From: Asanoa hainanensis
GTDB lineage: Bacteria > Actinomycetota > Actinomycetes > Mycobacteriales > Micromonosporaceae
Assembly: GCF_900188485.1 (NCBI RefSeq)
Contig: NZ_FZPH01000013.1
Span: forward strand, 211,859-275,858
Length of the DNA stretch: 64,000 nt
Direction of reading: 5' to 3'
The notes under the pieces: model-generated
What the model was told of the DNA's origin: nothing
The model's input: the letters and a program-made list of their open reading frames with translations, nothing else
Database searches by the model: none
Part shown: piece after piece, positions 8,447-15,601 of the stretch
Layout of the letters: the number at the start of each line of letters is the position of its first letter
How positions within the stretch are numbered: the stretch's first letter is position 1
Translations under genes and position numbers: made by a program

Positions 8447-9232
8447 CTATGCGTTGATCACCCGCACGCCTACGGCCTGGAACGACTCGATCGCCTCTGG
8501 TGACGCTCCGGAGTCGGTGACGAGGGTGTCCACCCGGTCGATCGGGCAGATCCGGGCGAACGCGTGACCGCCCAACTTGGACGAGTCAGCGATGATCACG
8601 ACACGCCGCGCCCGGGCGACCATCAGCGCGTTCATCGACGCCTCGCCCTCGTGGTGCGCCGCCGCGCCCAGGGTCACGTCGATGGCGTTGACGCCGAGCA
8701 GCGCCACGTCCAGGGTCACCTCGCGCAGCAGCGCGCTGCCCAGCGGGCCGACGAGCTCGAAGGACTGCGGCCGCACCACGCCGCCGGCCACCACGATCTT
8801 CATCCGGGACCGGACCAGCAGCTCGTTGGCGATGTTGAGCGCGTTGGTGACCACCGTGAGCTGGGCGCCGTCGGCACCGGAGTTGAGGTCGGGGCGCATG
8901 GCCAGGGCGCGGGCGACCTCGGTGGTCGTGGTGCCGCCGTTGAGCCCGACCACCATGCCGGGCTCGACCAGGGCGGCGGCGGCCGCGCCGATGCGCTGCT
9001 TCTCCGCGGAGTGCTTCGCGGTCTTGTAGCGCAGCGGCAGGTCGTAGGAGACGCCGTTCGCCACGGCCCCGCCCCGGGTACGCGTGATCATCTGCTGCTG
9101 GCCGAGCTGGTCGAAGTCGCGGCGGATGGTCGCCTGCGAGACGTTGAGGCGCTCCGCGGCGTCTTCGACGCTCACCCGGCCGCTCTCGGTCAGCAGCTCG
9201 AGCAGGGCGTTCCAACGCGCGTACCGGTCCAC
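8447..9232 (-). CDS. DeoR-family transcriptional regulator of amino-sugar operon
   Basis: This 261-residue DeoR-type repressor has an N-terminal winged helix (LTESGRVSVEDAAERL, then VSQATIRRDFDQL) and a C-terminal sugar-phosphate sensor domain (GLNGGTTTTEVARAL, ADSSKLGG). Regulators of this class usually bind a phosphorylated sugar and release the operator. It diverges from a SIS/ROK/NagA operon, so amino-sugar phosphates are the likely signal. I chose the GTG at 9232 because AGGGGG lies 5 bases upstream and the helix-turn-helix starts right after it; the frame stays open much further upstream without any start signal. A 19-bp perfect palindrome in the divergent region is the likely operator. 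Confidence 0.9.
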   Translation of the reverse strand: MDRYARWNALLELLTESGRVSVEDAAERLNVSQATIRRDFDQLGQQQMITRTRGGAVANGVSYDLPLRYKTAKHSAEKQRIGAAAAALVEPGMVVGLNGGTTTTEVARALAMRPDLNSGADGAQLTVVTNALNIANELLVRSRMKIVVAGGVVRPQSFELVGPLGSALLREVTLDVALLGVNAIDVTLGAAAHHEGEASMNALMVARARRVVIIADSSKLGGHAFARICPIDRVDTLVTDSGASPEAIESFQAVGVRVINA

Positions 9233-9314
9233 ATCGACCCCCTGGCACGGACCCTGTAATTGCGTGCACACTAGTGCGCGAAACGGCCGGCAAGCAACGT
9301 CTTGGATGCGCGCT

Positions 9315-9333
9315 CGTGCGCGATCCGCGCACG
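9315..9333. promoter_or_regulatory. 19-bp palindromic operator between DeoR gene and nag-type operon
   Basis: CGTGCGCG and CGCGCACG form a perfect 8-bp inverted repeat around ATC, centrally placed in the 189-bp divergent region. It is the best candidate site for the DeoR-type regulator; related GTGCGCG half-sites occur nearby at about 9274. Confidence 0.55.
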
Positions 9334-9421
9334 CTTGCCGCACGATACGTCTTCCTGCACAATAACGCGCGGAAACAGCGATTATCGAACTGATTCGCGC
9401 AAGCTCCCGTGGGGGTGCTCG

Positions 9422-10303
9422 GTGACGTACGTCGAGGCGGAAATCGCCACCCAGCCGGCGGCCTGGTCCCAGGCGGCGGCGCTCGACCTCGGTCCGCTGC
9501 CGCGCCGTGGCCAGCGGGTCGCCGTCGTCGGTTGCGGCACGAGCTGGTTCATGGCGATGGCGTACGCCGCCCGCCGCGAAAGCCTCGGCCACGGCGAGAC
9601 CGACGCGTTCCAGGCGTCGGAGTTCCCGCGCGGCCGTGGCTACGACCTGGTCGTGGCGATCAGCCGGTCCGGCACCACCACGGAGGTCGTCGACCTGCTC
9701 GCGGGCCTGTCCGGCCCGTCCCTGGCCATCGTCGGCGACCCGGCCGGCGGCGCCGCTTCCGTCGCCGGCACGGCGATCGCGATGCCCTTCGCCGACGAGC
9801 GCTCGGTCGTGCAGACCCGGTTCGCCACGACCGCCCTGGCCCTGCTCCGGGCCGGTCTGGGCGAAGACGTCGCCGCGCTGGCGTCGGATGCCCGCCGCGC
9901 CCTCGACGTCGCGGTGCCGCTGGACGCCGCCGCCGTCGAGCAGGTGACCTTCGTCGGTCAGGGCTGGACGGTCGGGCTGGCCCAGGAGGCGGCCCTCAAG
10001 TGCCGCGAGGCGGCGGCCTTCTGGACCGAGGCGTACCCGGCGATGGACTACCGGCACGGCCCGATCGCGATCGCCGCGCCCGGCCGGGCGGTCTGGTCGT
10101 TCGGCCCGCCGCCGCCCGGGCTCGCCGCCGAGGTCATTGCGACCGGGGCAAGTTTTGTGAGCGGCCGCGCTGGTGACACGCTTGATCCGATGGCCGAGCT
10201 GATCCTGGCGCAGCGGTTCGCGGTGGCGCTGGCGCAGCACCGCGGGCTCGACCCCGACGCGCCCCGCAACCTGACCCGCTCCGTCGTGCTGGACCAGCGA
10301 TGA
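9422..10303 (+). CDS. SIS-domain sugar-phosphate isomerase/deaminase (AgaS/NagB-II type)
   Basis: This 293-residue protein has two SIS domains like the isomerase half of glucosamine-6-phosphate synthase. Visible sites include GCGTSWFMA (first sugar-phosphate loop), AISRSGTTTEVVDL (second SIS motif), and CREAAAFWTEAYPAMDYRHGP, the family's C-terminal active-site block. The glutaminase domain of GlmS is absent, so it is expected to work as an aldose-ketose isomerase or amino-sugar-6-phosphate deaminase. The GTG start is preceded by GGGGGTG. Its stop overlaps the ROK kinase ATG. With the kinase and NagA downstream it would complete uptake-to-fructose-6-phosphate catabolism of N-acetylglucosamine or a similar amino sugar. 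Confidence 0.85.
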   Translation: MTYVEAEIATQPAAWSQAAALDLGPLPRRGQRVAVVGCGTSWFMAMAYAARRESLGHGETDAFQASEFPRGRGYDLVVAISRSGTTTEVVDLLAGLSGPSLAIVGDPAGGAASVAGTAIAMPFADERSVVQTRFATTALALLRAGLGEDVAALASDARRALDVAVPLDAAAVEQVTFVGQGWTVGLAQEAALKCREAAAFWTEAYPAMDYRHGPIAIAAPGRAVWSFGPPPPGLAAEVIATGASFVSGRAGDTLDPMAELILAQRFAVALAQHRGLDPDAPRNLTRSVVLDQR

Positions 10304-11217
10304 CCGAGGTGGTCGTGGCGCTCGACGTGGGCGGCACGGTGATGAAGTGCGGCCTGGTCTCGCGCGCCGGCGAGCTGCGGCACGCCGAACGGCACCCGAC
10401 CAACGCAGCCGCCGGGGGCGCCGCGGTGGTCGACACGATCCTCGGCGTGGCCGCCGGCCTGGCCGACACCGCCCGCGCCCAGGGGCTCACCCCCGTGGCG
10501 GCCGGCCTCGCGGTGCCCGGGGTGGTCGATGAGGAGCACGGCGTCGCGGTCTGGGCGGCCAACGTGGGCTTCCGCGACGTACCCCTGCGAAAGCTCGTGT
10601 CCGATCGCCTCGGCCTGCCCGCGGCGCTCGGCCACGACGTGCGCGCGGGCGGGGTCGCCGAAGCCCGACTGGGCGCCGGCACCGGCCAGCGGCACGTCCT
10701 GTTCGTGGCGATCGGCACCGGCATCGCGGCCGCCCACGTGGTCGACGGCCGGGCCTTCGCCGGCGCGCACGGCGCGGCCGGCGAGGTCGGGCACGTCGTC
10801 GTCCGCCCCGGCGGCCCGCAGTGCGGTTGCGGCCAGCGGGGCTGCCTGGAGGCGGTGGCATCGGCGTCCGCGCTGGCCCGCCGCTACACCGACCTGGCCG
10901 GCGTCGCGCTGTCGGCCGCCGAGGTGGCGGCCGCGGCCGCCGGCGGCGACCCGCTCGCGGTCCGCGCGTGGGACGAGGTGGTCGACGCGCTCGCCGACGG
11001 GCTGACGATCGCCCAGACGCTGTTCGACCCGGCGGTCATCGTCATCGGCGGCGGCCTGGCCGAAGCGGGCGCGCAGCTTCTCGAGCCGTTGGGCGCGGGG
11101 CTGCGGGCCCGGTTGACCTTCCAGCGCGAACCGGCGCTGGTCCGAGCGGCACTCGGCGACGCGGCGGGTTGCCTCGGCGCCGGCCTGCTCGGTGGGGACG
11201 CTCTGGAGGCGGCGTGA
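10300..11217 (+). CDS. ROK-family sugar kinase (N-acetylglucosamine/glucose type)
   Basis: This 305-residue ROK kinase has the phosphate-binding LDVGGTVMK near the N-terminus, the GTGIAAAHVVDG loop, and the family's zinc motif with its cysteines in CGCGQRGCLEAVASASA, preceded by GEVGHVVV. No N-terminal helix-turn-helix is present, so it is an enzyme rather than a ROK repressor. The neighbouring NagA and SIS genes point to N-acetylglucosamine or a related amino sugar as substrate; glucose remains possible. The ATG overlaps the SIS stop, and the stop overlaps the nagA GTG, giving a tightly coupled three-gene operon. Confidence 0.9.
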   Translation: MTEVVVALDVGGTVMKCGLVSRAGELRHAERHPTNAAAGGAAVVDTILGVAAGLADTARAQGLTPVAAGLAVPGVVDEEHGVAVWAANVGFRDVPLRKLVSDRLGLPAALGHDVRAGGVAEARLGAGTGQRHVLFVAIGTGIAAAHVVDGRAFAGAHGAAGEVGHVVVRPGGPQCGCGQRGCLEAVASASALARRYTDLAGVALSAAEVAAAAAGGDPLAVRAWDEVVDALADGLTIAQTLFDPAVIVIGGGLAEAGAQLLEPLGAGLRARLTFQREPALVRAALGDAAGCLGAGLLGGDALEAA

Positions 11218-12311
11218 GGATCGACGGACGGGTGGTGACGCCGAGCGGCGTCGTGACGGGCTCGGTGGAGGTGACCGGCAGCCAGATCGGCGCGGTCACT
11301 CCTTCGGACGTCAGCGATCCACAGTGGATCGTCCCGGGCTTCGTCGACATCCACAACCACGGCGGCGGCGGTGACACGTTCACCACGGGCGACCCGGACG
11401 CCGCGCTGCGCGCGGCCGCGTTCCACCTGCGGCACGGCACCACGACGCTGTTCGCGAGCCTGGTCAGCTCGCCGTTCGCGCTGATGCGCGCGGCCACGGC
11501 GGCGTTCACGCCGCTGGTCGACGCCGGGGTACTGGCCGGCATCCACTTCGAGGGCCCGTACCTGTCGTCGGTCCGGTGCGGCGCGCAGAACCCGTCGTTC
11601 CTGCGCGATCCGTCGGTCTCCGAGCTGGCTGAGCTGATCACGCTTGGCGGCGGAGCGGTCCGGATGGTCACGATCGCACCGGAGCTGCCGGGCGCGGTCG
11701 AGGCGATCGGGATGCTGGTCTCGCACGGGGTGGTCGCCGCCGTGGGCCACACCGACGCGTCGTACGCGCAGACGCTGGCCGCGGTCGACGCGGGCGCCAG
11801 CGTCGGCACGCACGTCTTCAACGGGATGCGCCCGCCGCACCACCGCGAGCCGGGCCCGGTCTTCGCCCTGCTGGGCGCGCCGAGCGTGGTCTGCGAGCTG
11901 GTCGCCGACGGCGTGCACCTGCACGACGGCACTCTCTCGTTCGCCGCCTCGGTCACGGGAGCCGACCGGGCCGCCCTGGTCACCGACGCGATGGCCGCGG
12001 CGGGCATGCCCGACGGCGCGTACGAGCTCGGCGGCCAGGCGGTCACGGTCAGCGACCGGGTGGCCCGCCTGGCCAGCGACGGCGCGATCGCCGGCAGCAC
12101 CCTGACCATGGACGCGGCGCTGCGCCAGGCGGTCGGCGCCGGCATCCCGATCGTCGACGCCTGCCGGATGGCCGCGACGACCCCGGCCCGCGCGATCGGC
12201 CTCGGCGACACGGTCGGCGCCCTCCAACCGGGCTGGCGAGCGGACCTGGCCATCCTGGACGCGGACCTACGCGTGGTCCGCGTCATGCGCGCGGGCTCCT
12301 GGGTCAGCTGA
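11214..12311 (+). CDS. nagA: N-acetylglucosamine-6-phosphate deacetylase
   Basis: This 365-residue amidohydrolase removes the acetyl group from N-acetylglucosamine-6-phosphate. The expected metal and substrate sites are visible in order: DIHNHGGGG, HFEGPYLS (metal-binding Glu), VGHTDASY and THVFNGM (metal His), DGVHLHDG, and VTDAMAAAG with the catalytic Asp. The N-terminal beta segment is short, so the protein is slightly smaller than the usual 380 residues. The start is a GTG overlapping the kinase stop (GTGA). It is the last gene of the operon governed by the divergent DeoR-type regulator. Confidence 0.93.
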   Translation: MRIDGRVVTPSGVVTGSVEVTGSQIGAVTPSDVSDPQWIVPGFVDIHNHGGGGDTFTTGDPDAALRAAAFHLRHGTTTLFASLVSSPFALMRAATAAFTPLVDAGVLAGIHFEGPYLSSVRCGAQNPSFLRDPSVSELAELITLGGGAVRMVTIAPELPGAVEAIGMLVSHGVVAAVGHTDASYAQTLAAVDAGASVGTHVFNGMRPPHHREPGPVFALLGAPSVVCELVADGVHLHDGTLSFAASVTGADRAALVTDAMAAAGMPDGAYELGGQAVTVSDRVARLASDGAIAGSTLTMDAALRQAVGAGIPIVDACRMAATTPARAIGLGDTVGALQPGWRADLAILDADLRVVRVMRAGSWVS

Positions 12312-12363
12312 CGCCCCGCCCGTTTGTCCGCGCCGAGTGGCACGGGTCCGCGATGATGCCTAG

Positions 12364-12606
12364 GTGACCGCAAGGCGGCGTTTGTTGACCTTCATGTTCT
12401 GCAGCGCCCTGGCGGGCGCCCTCCTACTGGCGACGGTGGTCTTCAGCCTGCGCGACGAGAACGCGGTGAGCTGGCTATGCGGCGGAGCCAGCCTGCTCGT
12501 CTGGGGAGCGGGCCTGATCACGGTCTGGCCGGTCCTACGCGCCATCCGCACCGGCACAGCCCCGGACGCGGAACGCGACGCGAACCATCACCGTTCCCAC
12601 ACCTAG
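12364..12606 (+). CDS. Small membrane protein, 80 aa
   Basis: I do not recognise this protein. It has two predicted transmembrane helices, LLTFMFCSALAGALLLATVVF and GASLLVWGAGLITVWPVL, separated by a short polar loop, and a charged His/Arg/Asp tail. No ribosome-binding site precedes the GTG; a GATGAT hexamer 6 bases upstream could be a leaderless -10. It stands alone between nagA and the toxin-antitoxin pair. Confidence 0.65.
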   Translation: MTARRRLLTFMFCSALAGALLLATVVFSLRDENAVSWLCGGASLLVWGAGLITVWPVLRAIRTGTAPDAERDANHHRSHT

Positions 12607-12639
12607 GAGACGGTAGAAACCTCCGTTCTCGCTCACACG

Positions 12640-13398
12640 ATGTGCATGGAGGACTCGGCGGAACACCGTCAGGTGTCGTTCAAAGACGTGATGCATTTGC
12701 TGCTCTCTCTATGCGACGCTGTGGACATGCCCGCCGCCCGTGCAGATGACAGGTTCACCCAAGGCCTGCTCAACCTCTCGCAGGCCGGCCGATACCTGCG
12801 CGTTCCCAGGCAGACCTTTCACCGTTGGGCTAAGGGTTACGAGCGTGGCGAGCGGCTGCTTCACGTAGTAGACGACGGCGCGGCACTACCCGTGACCTTC
12901 ATCGCGCTGGCCGAGGCCCACGTCCTCGAGGCGCTGCGTGACGCAGGTGTGCGGCCACAACGAATTCGGCCAGCTCTCAACAGGCTCCAGCGCGAGTTCG
13001 GGCGCGACTATGTCCTCGTAGCGCCGGAACTGGCTACCGATGGCATCGACGTCCTGTGGGACTTCTCCAAAAGCGCAGAAGGCGAAGGTCTGATTGCTGG
13101 TGACACCCACCAGCAGGTCATTCGGGAAATCGTCAAGGATCAGATGTCCTACATCGCATGGGACGCGGAGGGCCTGCCGGCGCTACTTGAGCTACGGCAT
13201 TGGCTACCAACCAAGATCGTCGTTGACGTACGCCGCTCGTTCGGGCAGCCGGTATTTGCTGGCACCGGAACGAGGGTGGCCGATGTCGCCGGAATGATCA
13301 AGGCGGGAGAAGACGCTGACACCGTCGCCGAAGAGTTCGGGATCGACGCCGCGGATGTCCGCACCGCCACTCGCATCCTCCTGGGCCGCGCCGCCTGA
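12640..13398 (+). CDS. DUF433 antitoxin (VapB45-like)
   Basis: This protein of up to 252 residues has two parts. The N-terminal half contains a helix-turn-helix-like segment (LNLSQAGRYLRVPRQTFHRW) and the C-terminal 60 residues are a DUF433 domain (FAGTGTRVADVAGMIKAGED, then AEEFGIDAADVRTATRIL). The layout and size resemble M. tuberculosis Rv2018 (VapB45), whose partner gene follows here too. It should bind and neutralise the downstream PIN-like toxin and repress its own promoter. The start is uncertain: ATG 12640, ATG 12646 and ATG 12727 are in frame and none has a clear ribosome-binding site. Base composition is visibly less GC-rich than neighbouring genes, which suggests acquisition. Confidence 0.78.
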   Translation: MCMEDSAEHRQVSFKDVMHLLLSLCDAVDMPAARADDRFTQGLLNLSQAGRYLRVPRQTFHRWAKGYERGERLLHVVDDGAALPVTFIALAEAHVLEALRDAGVRPQRIRPALNRLQREFGRDYVLVAPELATDGIDVLWDFSKSAEGEGLIAGDTHQQVIREIVKDQMSYIAWDAEGLPALLELRHWLPTKIVVDVRRSFGQPVFAGTGTRVADVAGMIKAGEDADTVAEEFGIDAADVRTATRILLGRAA

Positions 13399-13819
13399 GT
13401 TCTACATCGATGAGAACATGGCGGGCCGAACGGTCCGCCGGTTCATCGCCGGCCTGGGCTACCGCGTACATACGCCCGGATCCGTCTTTGGCCGCGACCG
13501 GCTCGAAAAGCAACTGCTCGACGAGGACTGGCTTCCCGTGGCGGGGACCAACGGATGGGTGGTGTTCGGACGAGACCAGCACATCCTGGAACGGGAGAAC
13601 GAACTCCGCGCGTACCTCGACGCCAAGATCCACATGTTTCTGCTGCCCGGCGCGGCGACGATCGCCCAAATCCTGCTTCTACTCGGCACAAATCTCGAGC
13701 ACATTTGCGCGCTGGCCTGTGCACGAAAGCCTGGCGTCTACTGGCTGACACACACCGGCGTGGTGAACTACGAGCGGCGCCGCGCAAACCTTGCCAGGTC
13801 ACGAAAACGCGCTCGTTAG
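13355..13819 (+). CDS. PIN-like toxin (VapC45-like ribonuclease)
   Basis: This 154-residue protein looks like the VapC45/DUF5615-type PIN fold. It has an early acidic motif FYIDENMAG, then WVVFGRDQHI with the second acidic cluster, and a basic C-terminal tail. Toxins of this class cut RNA using clustered acidic residues and magnesium; the exact target is unknown. The ATG lies 44 bases inside the antitoxin gene in another frame, a long overlap that should couple translation. The conserved core only starts at about residue 15, so a shorter product is possible. A tRNA-Thr fragment lies 40 bases downstream. Confidence 0.72.
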   Translation: MSAPPLASSWAAPPEFYIDENMAGRTVRRFIAGLGYRVHTPGSVFGRDRLEKQLLDEDWLPVAGTNGWVVFGRDQHILERENELRAYLDAKIHMFLLPGAATIAQILLLLGTNLEHICALACARKPGVYWLTHTGVVNYERRRANLARSRKRAR

Positions 13820-13859
13820 CTCACATCTCGGTTGACGGCCCGCAACTGAACAGCGTCAC

Positions 13860-13896
13860 AGCACTCGCCTTGTAAGTGAGATGTCGCCGGTTCGAT
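13860..13896 (+). repeat. tRNA-Thr gene fragment, possible attachment-site scar
   Basis: These 37 bases match the intact tRNA-Thr(TGT) gene at 23212-23285 (opposite strand) at 36 positions, from the end of the D-arm through anticodon arm and variable loop into the T-loop. Both flanks then diverge, so acceptor and D-arms are missing and it cannot be a tRNA. The one change turns a stem G-C into a G-U wobble. Anticodon-arm to T-loop identity is what tyrosine-integrase att sites share with tRNA genes, so this may be an abandoned att site or a broken tRNA copy. The region 13820-14043 holds no gene. Confidence 0.7.
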
Positions 13897-14043
13897 GGTC
13901 CATGGCCTCCGCGCCCAAGGCGCTGGTCTAATCGACCGGCGGCGGCCGACGCGAAGACTACGAAGACGCCGGCGCCGCGCATCGAGCCCGAGCCCGGCCG
14001 CGTCGCGCAGGCCGAGCTGGCGCGCGAGGCTCGTTCGCCTGCC

Positions 14044-14832
14044 CTACTCGCCGACGCCGCAGGTTTCGTGGACCGTTGCGAAGTTGGACCGCACGGCCTT
14101 CTGGGCCAGGTGGTCACGCGCCTGGGTTACGCCGTCCGGCTGTTCGAGGTGGTAGGCCGCGATGTCGTAGGCGGACCCCACCTGGAACAGTGCGTTCCGG
14201 AACGGGCCCGTCCCGTCGACGGGTAGCTCCCAGTACAGCTCGTCGTAGCCCTCGCTCATGCGGCCCAGGAGTCCCGCCAGTTTCGCGCGGTCCGCGGCCG
14301 ACACCAAGCCGCCGAGCATCGACTTGAAGAGGTCCGCGGCCTTGACCCCGTCGCCCTCCTCGAGGGCGGTGACCTTGGCGCAGGCCGTGCGCACCAGCGC
14401 CTGGTCGGCCGCGGCGGGGCTCGGGCTCCGCGGGTCGGCGCAGAGCTTGCGCACCGCTGCCTCGGAGGCCTCCACCGCGTCCGTGTCGAGCGCGTCCACC
14501 TTTGCCGGGTCGTTGCCGGCCAGCACCTCGATCGCGTTGGCGGCCCGGTCGGCGTGCGGTTCGAGAGCGGCGTCGAGCTCCGCATCGCCGTCCGCCGCGG
14601 ATCGCATCGCGGTGGTCAGCTCGGCGAGACGGTCGGCCACCCGCGCGCCACCACCCATCGCGTCGTATGCCAGGCGCTCCACGTCGTCCATGGTCTTGGT
14701 GGCGGCCAGGCAAGCCGAACTTCGATCGGCGACCGGGGTTGCGGCAGTGCCGGAGCCCTGGACCTGCTCCGTGCACCCGGAGAGGGCGGCGGCTGCCGCG
14801 AGCGTTCCGACTCAGACGTGGAAAGACCTCAT
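14044..14832 (-). pseudogene. Lipoprotein gene interrupted by in-frame TGA at codon 7
   Basis: Read from the ATG at 14832, which has AAGGGTGAG just upstream, the frame gives MRSFHV, then TGA (14812-14814), then continues through a perfect lipoprotein signal (GTLAAAAALSGC) into about 240 further residues without a stop. The mature part is mostly helical and acidic, and I do not recognise its family. The intact start signal and lipobox show the TGA is a recent lesion, a sequencing error, or rare readthrough. The first usable ATG after it, at 14691, would give a 215-residue cytoplasmic product without the lipid anchor. It follows the PAP2 phosphatase gene by 9 bases and was probably co-transcribed with it. 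Confidence 0.7.
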
Positions 14833-14841
14833 GCTCACCCT

Positions 14842-15549
14842 TCAGCGATCGCTGCTTTGCGGCTCGCGGGAGGGTAGCTGCCATGGGACTCGGTCGATCA
14901 AGCGGGAGATGAACACGCCCAGGAGTACGCCGGCGACCGAGTCCGTCAGCCAGTGGTAGTCCAGGTAGATGGTGGTCACGAAGACGATCGCCGGTGGGGC
15001 TATGCGTAGCCACAGCCGGGCCGTGCGGTTCAGCCACGGTGCCAGGAGCAGGGCGATCACGCCGTACCAGACGACGGTGTTGACCAGGTGTCCCGACGGG
15101 TAGCTGACGTCGTACTCACCCGCCGGGATCGTGCTGTTGAACAGGTCGACGGCGTTGGGGCCCTCGTATCCCGGAGCCGCCCGCTCGGTCCAGATCTTCA
15201 GCGGCATGATCACGATGCCGGTGATCAGGAACGCGGCCACGACCGGCAGGATCGGCCAGATGTTGCGGCGGCGGACCGCCAGGAACAGGGCGATGGCCAG
15301 GCTGATCAGGGTGAGCGGGGTGCCCTGGCCGAGGAAGTTGAAGACCCGGGCCAGCCAGAACGTCGCCTGCGTCTGGTGGCTGACCACCCAGTCGTGCGTC
15401 GCGGTGTCGAGGCCGAGCAGGCCGCCGGCGGCCAGCACGCCGGTGAGCAGCGCGAACAGGCCGACCAGGAGCGCGTCGAACCACCAGCCGGCGGGCCGGA
15501 CCGGCTGGAGCCGAAGCGCCGCCACACGTTCGGTGATCGCGTTTCGCAC
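14842..15549 (-). CDS. PAP2-family membrane phosphatase
   Basis: This 235-residue protein has about six transmembrane helices and the three PAP2 signature blocks: KIWTERAAPG, SYPSGHLVNT, and YLDYHWLTDSVAG with the catalytic His and Asp. Block one has Ala in place of the usual Pro after Arg. Enzymes of this family remove phosphate from lipid phosphates such as phosphatidic acid or undecaprenyl pyrophosphate on the outer face of the membrane. I chose the GTG at 15549 because TACCGT lies exactly 6 bases upstream (leaderless); an upstream TTG at 15594 lacks support. Confidence 0.88.
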   Translation of the reverse strand: MRNAITERVAALRLQPVRPAGWWFDALLVGLFALLTGVLAAGGLLGLDTATHDWVVSHQTQATFWLARVFNFLGQGTPLTLISLAIALFLAVRRRNIWPILPVVAAFLITGIVIMPLKIWTERAAPGYEGPNAVDLFNSTIPAGEYDVSYPSGHLVNTVVWYGVIALLLAPWLNRTARLWLRIAPPAIVFVTTIYLDYHWLTDSVAGVLLGVFISRLIDRVPWQLPSREPQSSDR

Positions 15550-15555
15550 GTGACC

Positions 15556-15561
15556 ACGGTA
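15556..15561 (-). promoter_or_regulatory. -10 hexamer TACCGT for PAP2 gene
   Basis: TACCGT ends 6 bases before the GTG at 15549 on the minus strand, with no ribosome-binding site between. It supports a leaderless transcript and decides the start codon. Confidence 0.45.
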
Positions 15562-15601
15562 TCCGCGCGGCGCCAGACCGGTCGGCCCGCCCAACGAGAC
15601 C

